Positions 54,035-61,827 of a stretch of 64,000 bases of DNA are shown in pieces. This stretch comes from Chitinophaga costaii. Its GTDB lineage: Bacteria > Bacteroidota > Bacteroidia > Chitinophagales > Chitinophagaceae. The position numbers and the translations under genes are program-made. Position 1 is the stretch's first letter, and each line of letters starts with the position of its first letter. The DNA lies in the NCBI RefSeq assembly GCF_900094705.1, contig NZ_FMAR01000002.1, positions 310,001 to 374,000 of the forward strand, read 5' to 3'. The notes under the pieces were generated by a model. That model saw nothing but the letters and a program-made list of their open reading frames with translations. It was not told where the DNA came from and did not search any database.

Positions 54035-55123
54035 TTAGCCGGCAGCGATTAAGGTCTTCAGGACATCCGGCGTTACCTCGCCAAAAAACGAAACGCCGGC
54101 AGCGCCATTGTCCATGGCCAGTTGAATGCCCTTGCCCAAATCGTTCATATTGCCATGGAAGTCGGGCAGGTACAGGCCGGCATACAGCGGGAATTTGCCG
54201 TGCAGGGCCTTCACCCCTTCCGCTACGGCGTCGCCTATCCAGGCAACGTCTTCATCATAAAAGCCATGGTAAATCATCGGACTCACAGCATTCAGCGGCC
54301 AGTTGGTCCAGTCCTGGCGCACAATGCGCTTGGCAATTTCTGGCGTGGGGAACACCGCTGCGGAAATAGGCTTTTTATGTTTATGCGCTACATCGGCCAG
54401 TTGGGTCACAACGTTCGTAATACGGTCGTAGCGGTATTTACGCCAGGATGGGCTTTGGTCGGGGTGTTCCATCTCCAGCGGGTCTTTGCCTTTAAGCGCC
54501 TTGTAGTCATCGCGGCAGGTATTGCAGTAGCAGAAATCGTATGCGGGTAGTTCTTTAGATTGGTCTATGCCGTAATGCGCCCAGAGGTGTACAGGCAGAA
54601 TCACATCGCAATAGCGCACATAATCCAGGTGAATGCCATCCACATAATCTTTGGAAAGCTCCGTGTGTACAACCGTCTTCAAATACTCCAACACCTCCGG
54701 TTTATTGGGGCATAACCAGCGGTAATAATCCACGTAAGGTGGGTGTGTAGCGCAGGATTCACCCTGGCGGTTTTGTGCATACCATTCCGGATGGGCGGCC
54801 AGCAGTTCCTTTTCCCCCCGGTTCATCGTCCATATCCAGCGGTGGGCACGTATGCCCTGAATTTTGGCAGCGCGGAAATGCCTTTCGCTATCTGCCTCAA
54901 AATATATATCCGCAATGCCGGCCTGTGCATAAGCAGTATAGTGCAAGGCAAGGTCTGCATCGCTGTCTTGCGGGTTTGGATTTATCCATATGCGGTGCTG
55001 TGGTTTGCCTCCTGGTGGCGGTGCTGGCGTTGGCTGCGGGTTACGGCCCAGGGCCGGCAATTGGGCGTGGAGCAGCGCTAGGCTGCCCAGCCCTACGGAT
55101 TTTAAGAAATGTCTTTTGTTCAT
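54035..55123 (-). CDS. Putative glycoside hydrolase, GHL10-type TIM barrel
   Basis: This is a 362-residue exported protein with signal-like N-terminus MNKRHFLKSVGLGSLALLH and a proline-rich linker. The body resembles the uncharacterised glycosyl-hydrolase-like families (GHL10/DUF187): RIWINPNPQDSD, ADIYFEAD, VDGIHLDYVRYCDV with its conserved acidic residues, and CYCNTCRDDYK. The Asp in HLDYVRY and residues near PMIYHGFYDEDV would be the active-site candidates. The substrate is unknown. It lies 35 bases after a CBM9-like gene, and the two probably act on one polysaccharide. Confidence 0.82.
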   Translation of the reverse strand: MNKRHFLKSVGLGSLALLHAQLPALGRNPQPTPAPPPGGKPQHRIWINPNPQDSDADLALHYTAYAQAGIADIYFEADSERHFRAAKIQGIRAHRWIWTMNRGEKELLAAHPEWYAQNRQGESCATHPPYVDYYRWLCPNKPEVLEYLKTVVHTELSKDYVDGIHLDYVRYCDVILPVHLWAHYGIDQSKELPAYDFCYCNTCRDDYKALKGKDPLEMEHPDQSPSWRKYRYDRITNVVTQLADVAHKHKKPISAAVFPTPEIAKRIVRQDWTNWPLNAVSPMIYHGFYDEDVAWIGDAVAEGVKALHGKFPLYAGLYLPDFHGNMNDLGKGIQLAMDNGAAGVSFFGEVTPDVLKTLIAAG

Positions 55124-55158
55124 GGGCGCTGTTTGTTAGTAAAAAGAAACGGGGTATT

Positions 55159-56286
55159 TTATTCGTAATCGTCGGTAAAGAAAGGCCGTCCGTCCTGGGT
55201 AATTGTCCAGTAGCGGTTACGGAATTGCAAGCGGACGCTGTATTGGGATGCCATGGCCTGAAGTAAAAGCGTGTATTCATTACCGTTAGTATCGGCTACT
55301 TTTTCAGGCAGGGCCAGATCTTTTAGCGTGGTAGCGTAAGCGCCATGTAGTTTTTTATAATCCCGTTGTTTGTAGTACACCAGCCAAAGATATTTCTTCA
55401 TCTCTTCGGCAAAGGGCAGTTGAAAATCTTTTTGTTTGGCACCGGCCTTGGCGGCAGCAAACAGCAGGTAGCCCCAGCGTTCCGGCGCATGCATGTCTAT
55501 AATACCCTGGGGCGACCACACCCAGTTGTGCTCCTTCTGGAGGCGGTGGGTATCCGGATTTATTTTCTTCACGTACTTACCGTCCTTCACCTCCGTATCC
55601 CATTCTACCCGCGAGAAATTAATGCGCCACCAGGTGCTGTCGTGCGGGAGGGCCTGCGAATAGAAGCGCATGGCTTCAAAAGGAATGGCCATTTCCACGC
55701 TCCATTGCACGTCTTTGTCGCGGGCATTGTTGAGGGTACCCTGGTGGTGTACCGCCGTGCGAATGCCTTTGGCGTCCCAACTAATAAGGGCCTTGCCGCC
55801 ATTACGGTAGGCAATGGGCAAAAATAGATCGAACAGGGTATTGCGGGCATTTACCTCATATTCGAAATACTGTTGGGCATCCCCATCTGGGTCTATAAAC
55901 ACTTCAAAATCGTTATCGTAGTACACAATGGTATCGCGTTTTTGCAGGTTGGCCCAGATGTGCGGTTCCTGCAATTCAGCATAAATATAGAGGGTGTTGG
56001 CATCCCACAACATTTTCACGCGGGTGCGCAGGGCGGGTGTGGGTTGTTTGTCGCCCTCGATATCAGTGAAGTCCTGTGTCCAGGCAACTTTCTGCCAGTC
56101 GGACTCCATGGCCTGCCCGTCTATGTTAATGGGTACGGTGGTATGCTGACATACATAATGACGCGGCGTAGTGAATAAGGGAGCGTAAGCGTCGAACAGG
56201 GATTGGGCGGCGGCACCTGTGCCACGGAGCAGTAGCAGCAAGGCAAAAAGCCCGGAGCGGAGCGTGAAGCTGGTTTCTCTAAACAT
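55159..56286 (-). CDS. Carbohydrate-binding family 9-like protein
   Basis: This is about 375 residues from the ATG at 56286; the frame extends to 56400 without a signal. A signal peptide ends near GAAAQ. The CBM9/DOMON-like domain (about 40-260) shows PINIDGQAMESDWQ, LWDANTLYIYAELQEPHIWA, YDNDFEVFIDPDGD and VEMAIPFEAMRFY, the family pattern of a beta-sandwich sugar-binding module. No catalytic motif is seen. The C-terminal 100 residues are helical and have no assignment. It heads an operon with the GHL10-type gene. Confidence 0.88.
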   Translation of the reverse strand: MFRETSFTLRSGLFALLLLLRGTGAAAQSLFDAYAPLFTTPRHYVCQHTTVPINIDGQAMESDWQKVAWTQDFTDIEGDKQPTPALRTRVKMLWDANTLYIYAELQEPHIWANLQKRDTIVYYDNDFEVFIDPDGDAQQYFEYEVNARNTLFDLFLPIAYRNGGKALISWDAKGIRTAVHHQGTLNNARDKDVQWSVEMAIPFEAMRFYSQALPHDSTWWRINFSRVEWDTEVKDGKYVKKINPDTHRLQKEHNWVWSPQGIIDMHAPERWGYLLFAAAKAGAKQKDFQLPFAEEMKKYLWLVYYKQRDYKKLHGAYATTLKDLALPEKVADTNGNEYTLLLQAMASQYSVRLQFRNRYWTITQDGRPFFTDDYE

Positions 56287-56847
56287 ATAATAAAGATAAT
56301 AGGGCAGGCTGATGTAGGCAAATACAGGGAAATTATCCCGGGCATTTGTGAATAAATGGTAAGCGAAGGTAGTCGTTGGTACGCTTTTACCCAGGCGCAT
56401 GGTAGGCTATGCTTAACATCCTATTTCTTGGCCTTACAGGGGACTTCATGCAAATAAGCGGCTATATATAGTAAATTTTTTCGCTATATGATCATTAAAC
56501 CCCATTCGACAACTTCATTAACAAAAAATTTATTAAAAAATTTTCCTTCCATTGTTCGGTACCCTATTTACCCACCCGCGCCCATAAACTATCCTAGCAG
56601 TATTGCTCCACCGGTTATGCGCATGGTTTGTTGCAACTGGTTGCATATAAATATTAACATATATAATATTATTTTCAAATAAAAAGTTTTTCTTTTTGTA
56701 GCGCCCTGGTCCCCGGAAAGCCTTGCCAGTACTGCATTTGTTAAAGTGGTATAAATATTAGTATTGTGTCGTACATTTCAAATGCAATGTAAAAAACCAT
56801 TTATCAATTAAGCCTTATTTGTCTTCATCCTTAATCACAGTATCCTT
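56287..56847. other. AT-rich intergenic region upstream of the peptide cassette
   Basis: These 561 bases separate the divergent CBM9-like gene from the first GG-leader peptide. The stretch is AT-rich, especially 56460-56700, and I see no gene in it. It should hold the promoters of both directions. A candidate for the peptide genes is listed separately. Confidence 0.7.
56737..56766 (+). promoter_or_regulatory. Candidate Bacteroidota-type promoter for the peptide cassette
   Basis: TTTG at 56737-56740 is followed after 18 bases by TAGTATTG at 56759-56766. This resembles the Bacteroidota -33 TTTG and -7 TAnnTTTG pair with one mismatch in the -7 box. It would leave a leader of about 75 bases before the ATG at 56848. 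The match is suggestive only. Confidence 0.35.
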
Positions 56848-57090
56848 ATGAAAACACAAGAACTCTCTCTGGCAGAAATGCAAGACATTAATGGCGGCGG
56901 CCTGTTGAGCAGCCTCGGTGCAAACCTGCTACTTAACCTAACCGGAAGCCTCAATACGAGCAACCCGGCGTCATCCAATTTAGGTCTTACTGGCATCCTC
57001 ACCCTGTTGGGCATTGGTGTTGGCCTGTCTGCTGCTGTAAGTAAAGGTGGCCTGGGGTTGAACCTGGTGCTTAGTACCCCTTCCCTCTAA
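56848..57090 (+). CDS. Double-glycine-leader peptide precursor 1 (bacteriocin-like secreted peptide)
   Basis: This is an 80-residue precursor. The leader MKTQELSLAEMQDINGG is of the ComC/class II bacteriocin type: hydrophobic residues at -12, -7 and -4 relative to a Gly-Gly at 16-17, where a C39 peptidase cuts. The core of about 63 residues is rich in Leu, Gly, Ser and Asn (LLSSLGANLLLNLTGSLNTS), has no Cys and only one Lys, and ends with hydrophobic GIGVGLSAAV and VLSTPSL. No modification enzyme is nearby. It forms a set with the next gene, whose leader is nearly the same. Export by the HlyD/ABC pair downstream is expected. Whether it is antimicrobial, a signal or structural is unknown. Confidence 0.85.
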   Translation: MKTQELSLAEMQDINGGGLLSSLGANLLLNLTGSLNTSNPASSNLGLTGILTLLGIGVGLSAAVSKGGLGLNLVLSTPSL

Positions 57091-57192
57091 GCGTATTGGC
57101 CTTAAATCACCCTGTGATTGGCAGGGATGAGCTGAAAACCCTAAAAAGAGTAGGCAACCTCATTTTTTTTAAACCATTTAAAATTGATCCTC

Positions 57193-57498
57193 ATGGAAAT
57201 CCTGGAACTTACCGGAGAAGAATTACAAGACATTAATGGCGGTATTAGCCTGCTGGGCGGCAGCGACTTGCTGGGCGGTTTGCTGGGTGGTAACCTGCTG
57301 GGCGGCCTTACCAGCTCCAATGGCCTGCTGGGCGGTTTGCTCGGTGGCTTGCTGGGCGGCGGCACTTCAGGTGGAGCTACTACCATTTCCCTCACGCTGG
57401 GCACCGGCGGTACTAGCACTAGCAGTGGCCTGCTGGGCGGCCTCCTGGGTACCCTAGGTCTGTCGCTTTCTATCAGTACCTCCGGCACACAAGCTTAA
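57193..57498 (+). CDS. Double-glycine-leader peptide precursor 2 with Leu-Leu-Gly-Gly repeats
   Basis: This is 101 residues from the ATG at 57193; a TTG at 57184 in the same frame is less likely. The leader MEILELTGEELQDINGG matches that of precursor 1 (shared E-L-S/T-x-x-E-x-Q-D-I-N-G-G). The core of 84 residues is made of Leu, Gly, Ser and Thr. It contains eight Leu-Leu-Gly-Gly units (LLGGLLGGNLLGG, LLGGLLGGLLGG, SGLLGGLLGT) interrupted by a Thr/Ser-rich segment (ATTISLTLGTGGTSTSS). It has a single Asp and no basic residue or Cys. I know no bacteriocin family with such a core; a membrane-inserting or self-assembling peptide is a guess. Confidence 0.82.
   Translation: MEILELTGEELQDINGGISLLGGSDLLGGLLGGNLLGGLTSSNGLLGGLLGGLLGGGTSGGATTISLTLGTGGTSTSSGLLGGLLGTLGLSLSISTSGTQA
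57250..57460 (+). repeat. Tandem LLGG-coding repeats within precursor 2
   Basis: Near-identical 12-base units of the form CTGCTGGGCGGY occur in two blocks (57254-57311 and 57325-57363) and once more near 57429. They encode the Leu-Leu-Gly-Gly units. Such a sequence can change copy number by slippage or recombination. Confidence 0.8.
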
Positions 57499-57519
57499 TA
57501 ACACGGTGCTTACTCAAGT

Positions 57520-57550
57520 AAAAGGGATAACTGCTACGGTTATCCCTTTT
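57520..57550 (+). terminator. Hairpin between peptide genes and exporter genes
   Basis: A perfect twelve-pair stem (AAAAGGGATAAC / GTTATCCCTTTT) closes a seven-base loop. It ends 23 bases before the HlyD start. The T-run is only four bases, so partial termination is likely. This would give much peptide mRNA and little exporter mRNA, an arrangement often seen in bacteriocin operons. Confidence 0.7.
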
Positions 57551-57573
57551 GGTCTTTCCCATATCGATGCCAT

Positions 57574-58740
57574 ATGTCTACCCGCCAGATCTTTCCGCAT
57601 GAAATTGTGCGCTTCACCGCTGAACATCATTTTAAACAATACCACACCCGGTCTCGTGCCGTGTACTTAACAATCTTAGCCTTACTGGTAGCAGCTTTTA
57701 TCGCCATGTGTATTATCCGCGTGGAGGTAAGTGTACATAGTAGCGGCATTTTGCGCGCCGGCAACGAGCGCAGCGTGATCCGCGTACCCGTGGAAGGCCG
57801 CATCGATTCGTTGTTTGTAACAGAAAATATGCACGTGCAGGAAGGGCAGGTACTTTTTAAGATCCGCTCTCACGCCGTAGATGAACAAACCATGCTGGTA
57901 AACGCCCAAAGCCAGGATCTGCAAGCCCAGCTCCACGACCTGGAGCAGCTGGTAAATGGCCATGGCGGCGCCTTGCAAAGTACCCTGTACCGACAGCAAT
58001 ACCAAACCTACCAGCAAAAAATGGCGGAGCTGCAGCAGCGGTATGCACAAGTAAAGCGCAGCTATACCCGCTATAAAACCCTCTTCGACCAGAAGGTAGT
58101 AGCTGCCGCCGAATATGAAAAGTACGAGGCCGATCTACAGAATACCGCCGGCGAATTGCAACTATCGCGCGAACAGCAGTTCAGCGAATGGCAGGGCGAA
58201 CTGGCCAGCATCCGTCAGCAATACCAGCAAATTGAGGCCAAACAAAGTATGTATACCCATGAGAAAGAGTACTACACCGTACGCGCTGTGACCAGCGGAT
58301 CGGTGCAGCAACTCAAGGGCATACAGGCCGGCAGTTATGTAGCCGTAAATGAAGAACTGGGCGAAATATCGCCAGATTCCGGCCTTATTGCCGAAGTATA
58401 TGTAATGCCCAAAGACATTGGCCTGCTGCGCAAAGGCACGCCGGTGAATGTGCAGATAGACGCCTATAACTATAACGAATGGGGCCTGCTGGGCGGCAGG
58501 GTGGTGGCCATTTCCAACGATGTGTTTATGGACAACCGCCAGCCCTATTTTAAAGTACGCTGCGCCCTGGAACACGATTTCCTGCAACTACACAGTGGTT
58601 ACAAAGGCGTGGTGAAAAAAGGCATGACGGCACAGGTGCGCTTTCATGTTACCAAACGTACCCTCTATCAACTGCTCTACGATAAAACCGATGATTGGCT
58701 GAATCCTAACCTGCAACATGATGAAACTGCCCTTAACTAG
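57574..58740 (+). CDS. HlyD-family membrane-fusion adaptor for peptide export
   Basis: This is a 388-residue periplasmic adaptor anchored by one transmembrane helix (about 30-50, LTILALLVAAFIAMCII). The split biotinyl-lipoyl domain follows (SGILRAGNERSVIRVPVEGRI, GQVLFKIRS), then a long coiled coil (about 105-225, rich in Gln, Glu and Leu), and the returning lipoyl and beta-barrel parts (VRAVTSGSVQQLKG). It should bridge the C39-type ABC exporter to an outer-membrane TolC-like channel, which is not in the window. It overlaps the ABC gene by 23 bases, so they are co-translated. Confidence 0.93.
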   Translation: MSTRQIFPHEIVRFTAEHHFKQYHTRSRAVYLTILALLVAAFIAMCIIRVEVSVHSSGILRAGNERSVIRVPVEGRIDSLFVTENMHVQEGQVLFKIRSHAVDEQTMLVNAQSQDLQAQLHDLEQLVNGHGGALQSTLYRQQYQTYQQKMAELQQRYAQVKRSYTRYKTLFDQKVVAAAEYEKYEADLQNTAGELQLSREQQFSEWQGELASIRQQYQQIEAKQSMYTHEKEYYTVRAVTSGSVQQLKGIQAGSYVAVNEELGEISPDSGLIAEVYVMPKDIGLLRKGTPVNVQIDAYNYNEWGLLGGRVVAISNDVFMDNRQPYFKVRCALEHDFLQLHSGYKGVVKKGMTAQVRFHVTKRTLYQLLYDKTDDWLNPNLQHDETALN

Positions 58741-60976
58741 CCGTTGGAAATCTTCCCGCCGCCTGCTGGCCCGCCAGCATGACCTTACCGATTGCGGGGC
58801 CGCCTGCCTGTCTTCTATAGCGGCCTATTACCACCTGCAAATGCCACTGGCCCGCATCCGCCAGTATGCAGGTACAGACAAGAAGGGTACCAGCCTGCTG
58901 GGCCTCCTGGACGCTGCTAACCGGCTGGGGTTTAAGGGAAAGGCCATTCGCGGACCCTATGAATGTTTAAAGGAAATTCCCCTGCCCGCCGTAGCCCATG
59001 TCATTATAAACCAAACCCTGCATCACTACGTAGTGCTGTATGCCGTAAAGGTTAACGGGGTACAGGTGATGGACCCGGCAGACGGACAAATGCATACCTA
59101 CACACCAGAAGCCTTCCAGAAAATATGGACGGGCGTACTGCTGCTGCTCACCCCCGGCGAGGCCTTCACCGAAGGAAATGAAAAAGTACCGGTAGCCGCC
59201 CGCTTCTGGTACCTCCTGCGCCCACATGGCAGTACCTTGCTACAGGTAATGTTTGGCGCCATTGTATACACCGCGCTGGGCTTGTCCACCTCAATTTTTT
59301 TACAGAAGATCATCGACCATGTACTGCCCGATCGCAACGGCAACCTGCTAAACCTGATGGGCATTATCATGGTTGCCCTGCTGGTGGTGGGACTTTGCAT
59401 TAACCATATGCGTACGGTACTCACCATTAAAACTGGCCAGCAAATAGACGCTCGCCTTATCCTCGGTTATTACAAACACCTGTTGCGATTGCCCCAGCAG
59501 TTTTTCGACAACATGCGGGTGGGTGAGATCATCTCGCGGATGAATGATGCGGTGAAAATTCGCGTGTTCCTGAACGAAGTGATGGTGAGTTTTGCGGTGA
59601 ATATTTTCATCCTGTTTTTCTCCTTTGCGCTGATGTTTACCTACTACTGGAAGCTGGCGCTGATGCTCATTGCCATTGTACCGTTATATGGGCTGATCTA
59701 CTATTTTTCTAACAAGGTGAATAAACACACCCAGCGCAAGCTCATGGAAGAAAGCGCCGACCTGCAGGCGCAATTTGTAGAATCGGTGCAATCGGTAGGT
59801 ACTATCAAGCGTTTTGGCGTGGAAGAATATGCCAACCTGAAAACAGAAACCCGTTTTATCCGGGTACTCAAAACCATTTACCGCACCAGCCAGAATGGTC
59901 TGTGGATCGGCAATTCCAGCAGTTTTGTAACCGGTGCCTTCACCATTTTATTACTCTGGGTAGGCGCAGGCTTCGTTATTCAAAATCTGCTTACACCGGG
60001 TGAACTGCTGTCGTTTTATTCCCTCATCGGTTACTTTACCGGGCCGGTGGCGGGCCTTATCGGCATGAATAAAACCATGCAGGACGCCCTCATTGCCGCA
60101 GACCGCCTGTTTGAGATCATGGATCTGGAGCGCGAATCTATGGAAAATAAAACTGCCCTTACACCGGATATGATCGGCGATATCCGTTTTAAAGATGTGT
60201 TTTTCCGTTATGGCAGCCGGGTTAACGTGTTTGAAGGCTTTAACCTTCACATACCCCGGGGCCGCATTACCGCGCTGGTGGGCGAAAGCGGCTCCGGCAA
60301 AACTACCCTGCTTTCCCTGCTACAAAATATTTATCCTTTACAGGCTGGTAACGTAATGATCGGTGAGTTCGACATCCGCTACCTCACCACCGATTCTCTA
60401 CGCCGTTATGTAAGCGTGGTACCCCAGCAGGTAGACCTCTTTGCCGGCAATGTGATAGAAAATATTGCCCTGGGCGATTTTGAGCCAGACGTAAAAAAGA
60501 TTGTACGCATTTGCCACGATATCCAGATATTGGATTTTATTGAGCGCCTGCCCCAGGGATTTAATACACCCCTTGGTGAGCACGGGGCCACCCTTTCTGG
60601 CGGCCAGCGCCAGCGCATTGCCATTGCCCGCGCCCTGTATAAGGAACCAGAGGTGCTGATCCTGGATGAAGCCACAGCAGCCCTGGACTCTCAATCCGAG
60701 CTGCATATCCAACACGCCATACAGCAGTTGAGGGCTGCCGACAAAACCATTGTACTCATTGCTCACCGCCTTAGCACGGTTATTCATGCAGACAAAATTG
60801 TGGTGATGTCGCAGGGCAAAGTGCTGGAGGAAGGCGGCCACGATGCGTTGTTGCAACGGCAGGGTGCCTACTACCAAATGTGGGAAGCCCAGTTTCCCAT
60901 GATCAGTAAAATGCTGAAAAAACCCAGGATAAAACGGGAACTACCTGAAAGTGAGGAAAACATAGATAAGGTGTAG
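58718..60976 (+). CDS. Peptidase C39-containing ABC exporter (PCAT)
   Basis: This is a 752-residue inner-membrane protein that cuts leader peptides after Gly-Gly and exports the core. The N-terminal C39 peptidase (about 15-150) has the full catalytic set: Gln20 and Cys26 in RQHDLTDCGAACLS, His103 in LHHYVVLYAV, and Asp119 in VMDPADG. Six transmembrane helices follow (about 165-445). The ATPase domain has Walker A GESGSGKTT (522-530), signature LSGGQRQRIAIARAL (from 626) and Walker B LILDEATAALD. It overlaps HlyD by 23 bases and is the natural processor of the two peptides upstream. Transporters of this kind are self-sufficient for processing and export. Confidence 0.96.
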   Translation: MMKLPLTSRWKSSRRLLARQHDLTDCGAACLSSIAAYYHLQMPLARIRQYAGTDKKGTSLLGLLDAANRLGFKGKAIRGPYECLKEIPLPAVAHVIINQTLHHYVVLYAVKVNGVQVMDPADGQMHTYTPEAFQKIWTGVLLLLTPGEAFTEGNEKVPVAARFWYLLRPHGSTLLQVMFGAIVYTALGLSTSIFLQKIIDHVLPDRNGNLLNLMGIIMVALLVVGLCINHMRTVLTIKTGQQIDARLILGYYKHLLRLPQQFFDNMRVGEIISRMNDAVKIRVFLNEVMVSFAVNIFILFFSFALMFTYYWKLALMLIAIVPLYGLIYYFSNKVNKHTQRKLMEESADLQAQFVESVQSVGTIKRFGVEEYANLKTETRFIRVLKTIYRTSQNGLWIGNSSSFVTGAFTILLLWVGAGFVIQNLLTPGELLSFYSLIGYFTGPVAGLIGMNKTMQDALIAADRLFEIMDLERESMENKTALTPDMIGDIRFKDVFFRYGSRVNVFEGFNLHIPRGRITALVGESGSGKTTLLSLLQNIYPLQAGNVMIGEFDIRYLTTDSLRRYVSVVPQQVDLFAGNVIENIALGDFEPDVKKIVRICHDIQILDFIERLPQGFNTPLGEHGATLSGGQRQRIAIARALYKEPEVLILDEATAALDSQSELHIQHAIQQLRAADKTIVLIAHRLSTVIHADKIVVMSQGKVLEEGGHDALLQRQGAYYQMWEAQFPMISKMLKKPRIKRELPESEENIDKV

Positions 60977-61159
60977 GAATGATAATATGCGGAAAGGCCA
61001 GCTATAACGATTTTGTGACGTATCCTGGTGCTTTATGGGCGCGTCATAATAGGGGCAGTATTTACACCCTTTTGTGCAACAGATTCCCTTGTTTACTATC
61101 TTCCCGGTAATTATCTTTAACGATAATAGACACATTGGCCACACTAAAATCCGGAGAAT

Positions 61160-61744
61160 TTGTACGCCAGCCTGCCTGATAAAGTACTTTGGAGCAAGTT
61201 GATGGAAGGCGATCGGGATGCATTGGCTTTCATTTATAAAACCTGTTTCGGTTCCCTTTTCCGCTTTGGAATGAAGATCTCACCAGATGAAAACCTGGTG
61301 CAAGACTGCATTCACGATATCTTCGTTACGCTCTGGCTAAGCCGGGAGCGCCTTTCCCCCACAGACAATATTAAATACTACCTGCTAGCTAGCCTGAAAA
61401 GAAAGATTACTGGCGAGCAACAACGGCTGTCGGACCGGTTGCGGAACGCCAATACCGATCTGTTGCAAGCACACTCCCCCGAAGAGGTACTCATTGGAGA
61501 GGAGGCTAACCAGGAACTACGCCAAAAACTAAACCGTGTGTTGGACCAACTACCCCGTCGCCAACAGGAGATCCTTTACCTGCGCTTTTACGAAGGCTTG
61601 GACCCCCAGCAAACGGCTAATATTATGGGCCTCAGTTTAAATTCTACCTATGTTTTACTCTCCAAAGCACTGAATTATCTAAAAAAACATAGCGATCAAT
61701 TGCTCATTATCAGCTTTTTCCTACTGCTAATAGGGCTTATATAA
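61160..61744 (+). CDS. ECF RNA polymerase sigma-70 factor (TTG start)
   Basis: This is a 194-residue ECF sigma factor. It begins with TTG at 61160, because the next Met (residue 15) would cut into region 2 (DKVLWSKLMEGDRDALAFIYK). Region 2 contains NLVQDCIHDIFVTLW. Region 4 contains GLDPQQTANIMGLSLNSTYVLL. A hydrophobic tail ends the protein (LLIISFFLLLIGLI). It heads a sigma/FecR/STN-SusC module, 183 bases after the peptide exporter and in the same direction. Control by the FecR encoded downstream is expected. Confidence 0.92.
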   Translation: MYASLPDKVLWSKLMEGDRDALAFIYKTCFGSLFRFGMKISPDENLVQDCIHDIFVTLWLSRERLSPTDNIKYYLLASLKRKITGEQQRLSDRLRNANTDLLQAHSPEEVLIGEEANQELRQKLNRVLDQLPRRQQEILYLRFYEGLDPQQTANIMGLSLNSTYVLLSKALNYLKKHSDQLLIISFFLLLIGLI

Positions 61745-61827
61745 GAAAAATCAATCTTTTCTGAAAAAATGAGGGAAAAGACGCTAAGATTTTGATCACT
61801 TTTTGCTTTATCTGTTAAGTATCTATA

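Noticed and set aside
54122..54550. A 142-codon plus-strand frame
   Set aside because: It is antisense to the GHL10-type gene, whose motifs are clear on the minus strand.
57236..57457. A 73-codon frame rich in Cys, Trp and Ala overlapping precursor 2
   Set aside because: It is the shifted reading of the same LLGG-coding repeats. It has no leader and its start is internal.
57141..57488. A 115-codon proline-rich frame on the minus strand opposite precursor 2
   Set aside because: Its PPSKPPS repeats are simply the complement of the Leu-Gly repeats. The plus-strand frame has the conserved GG leader.
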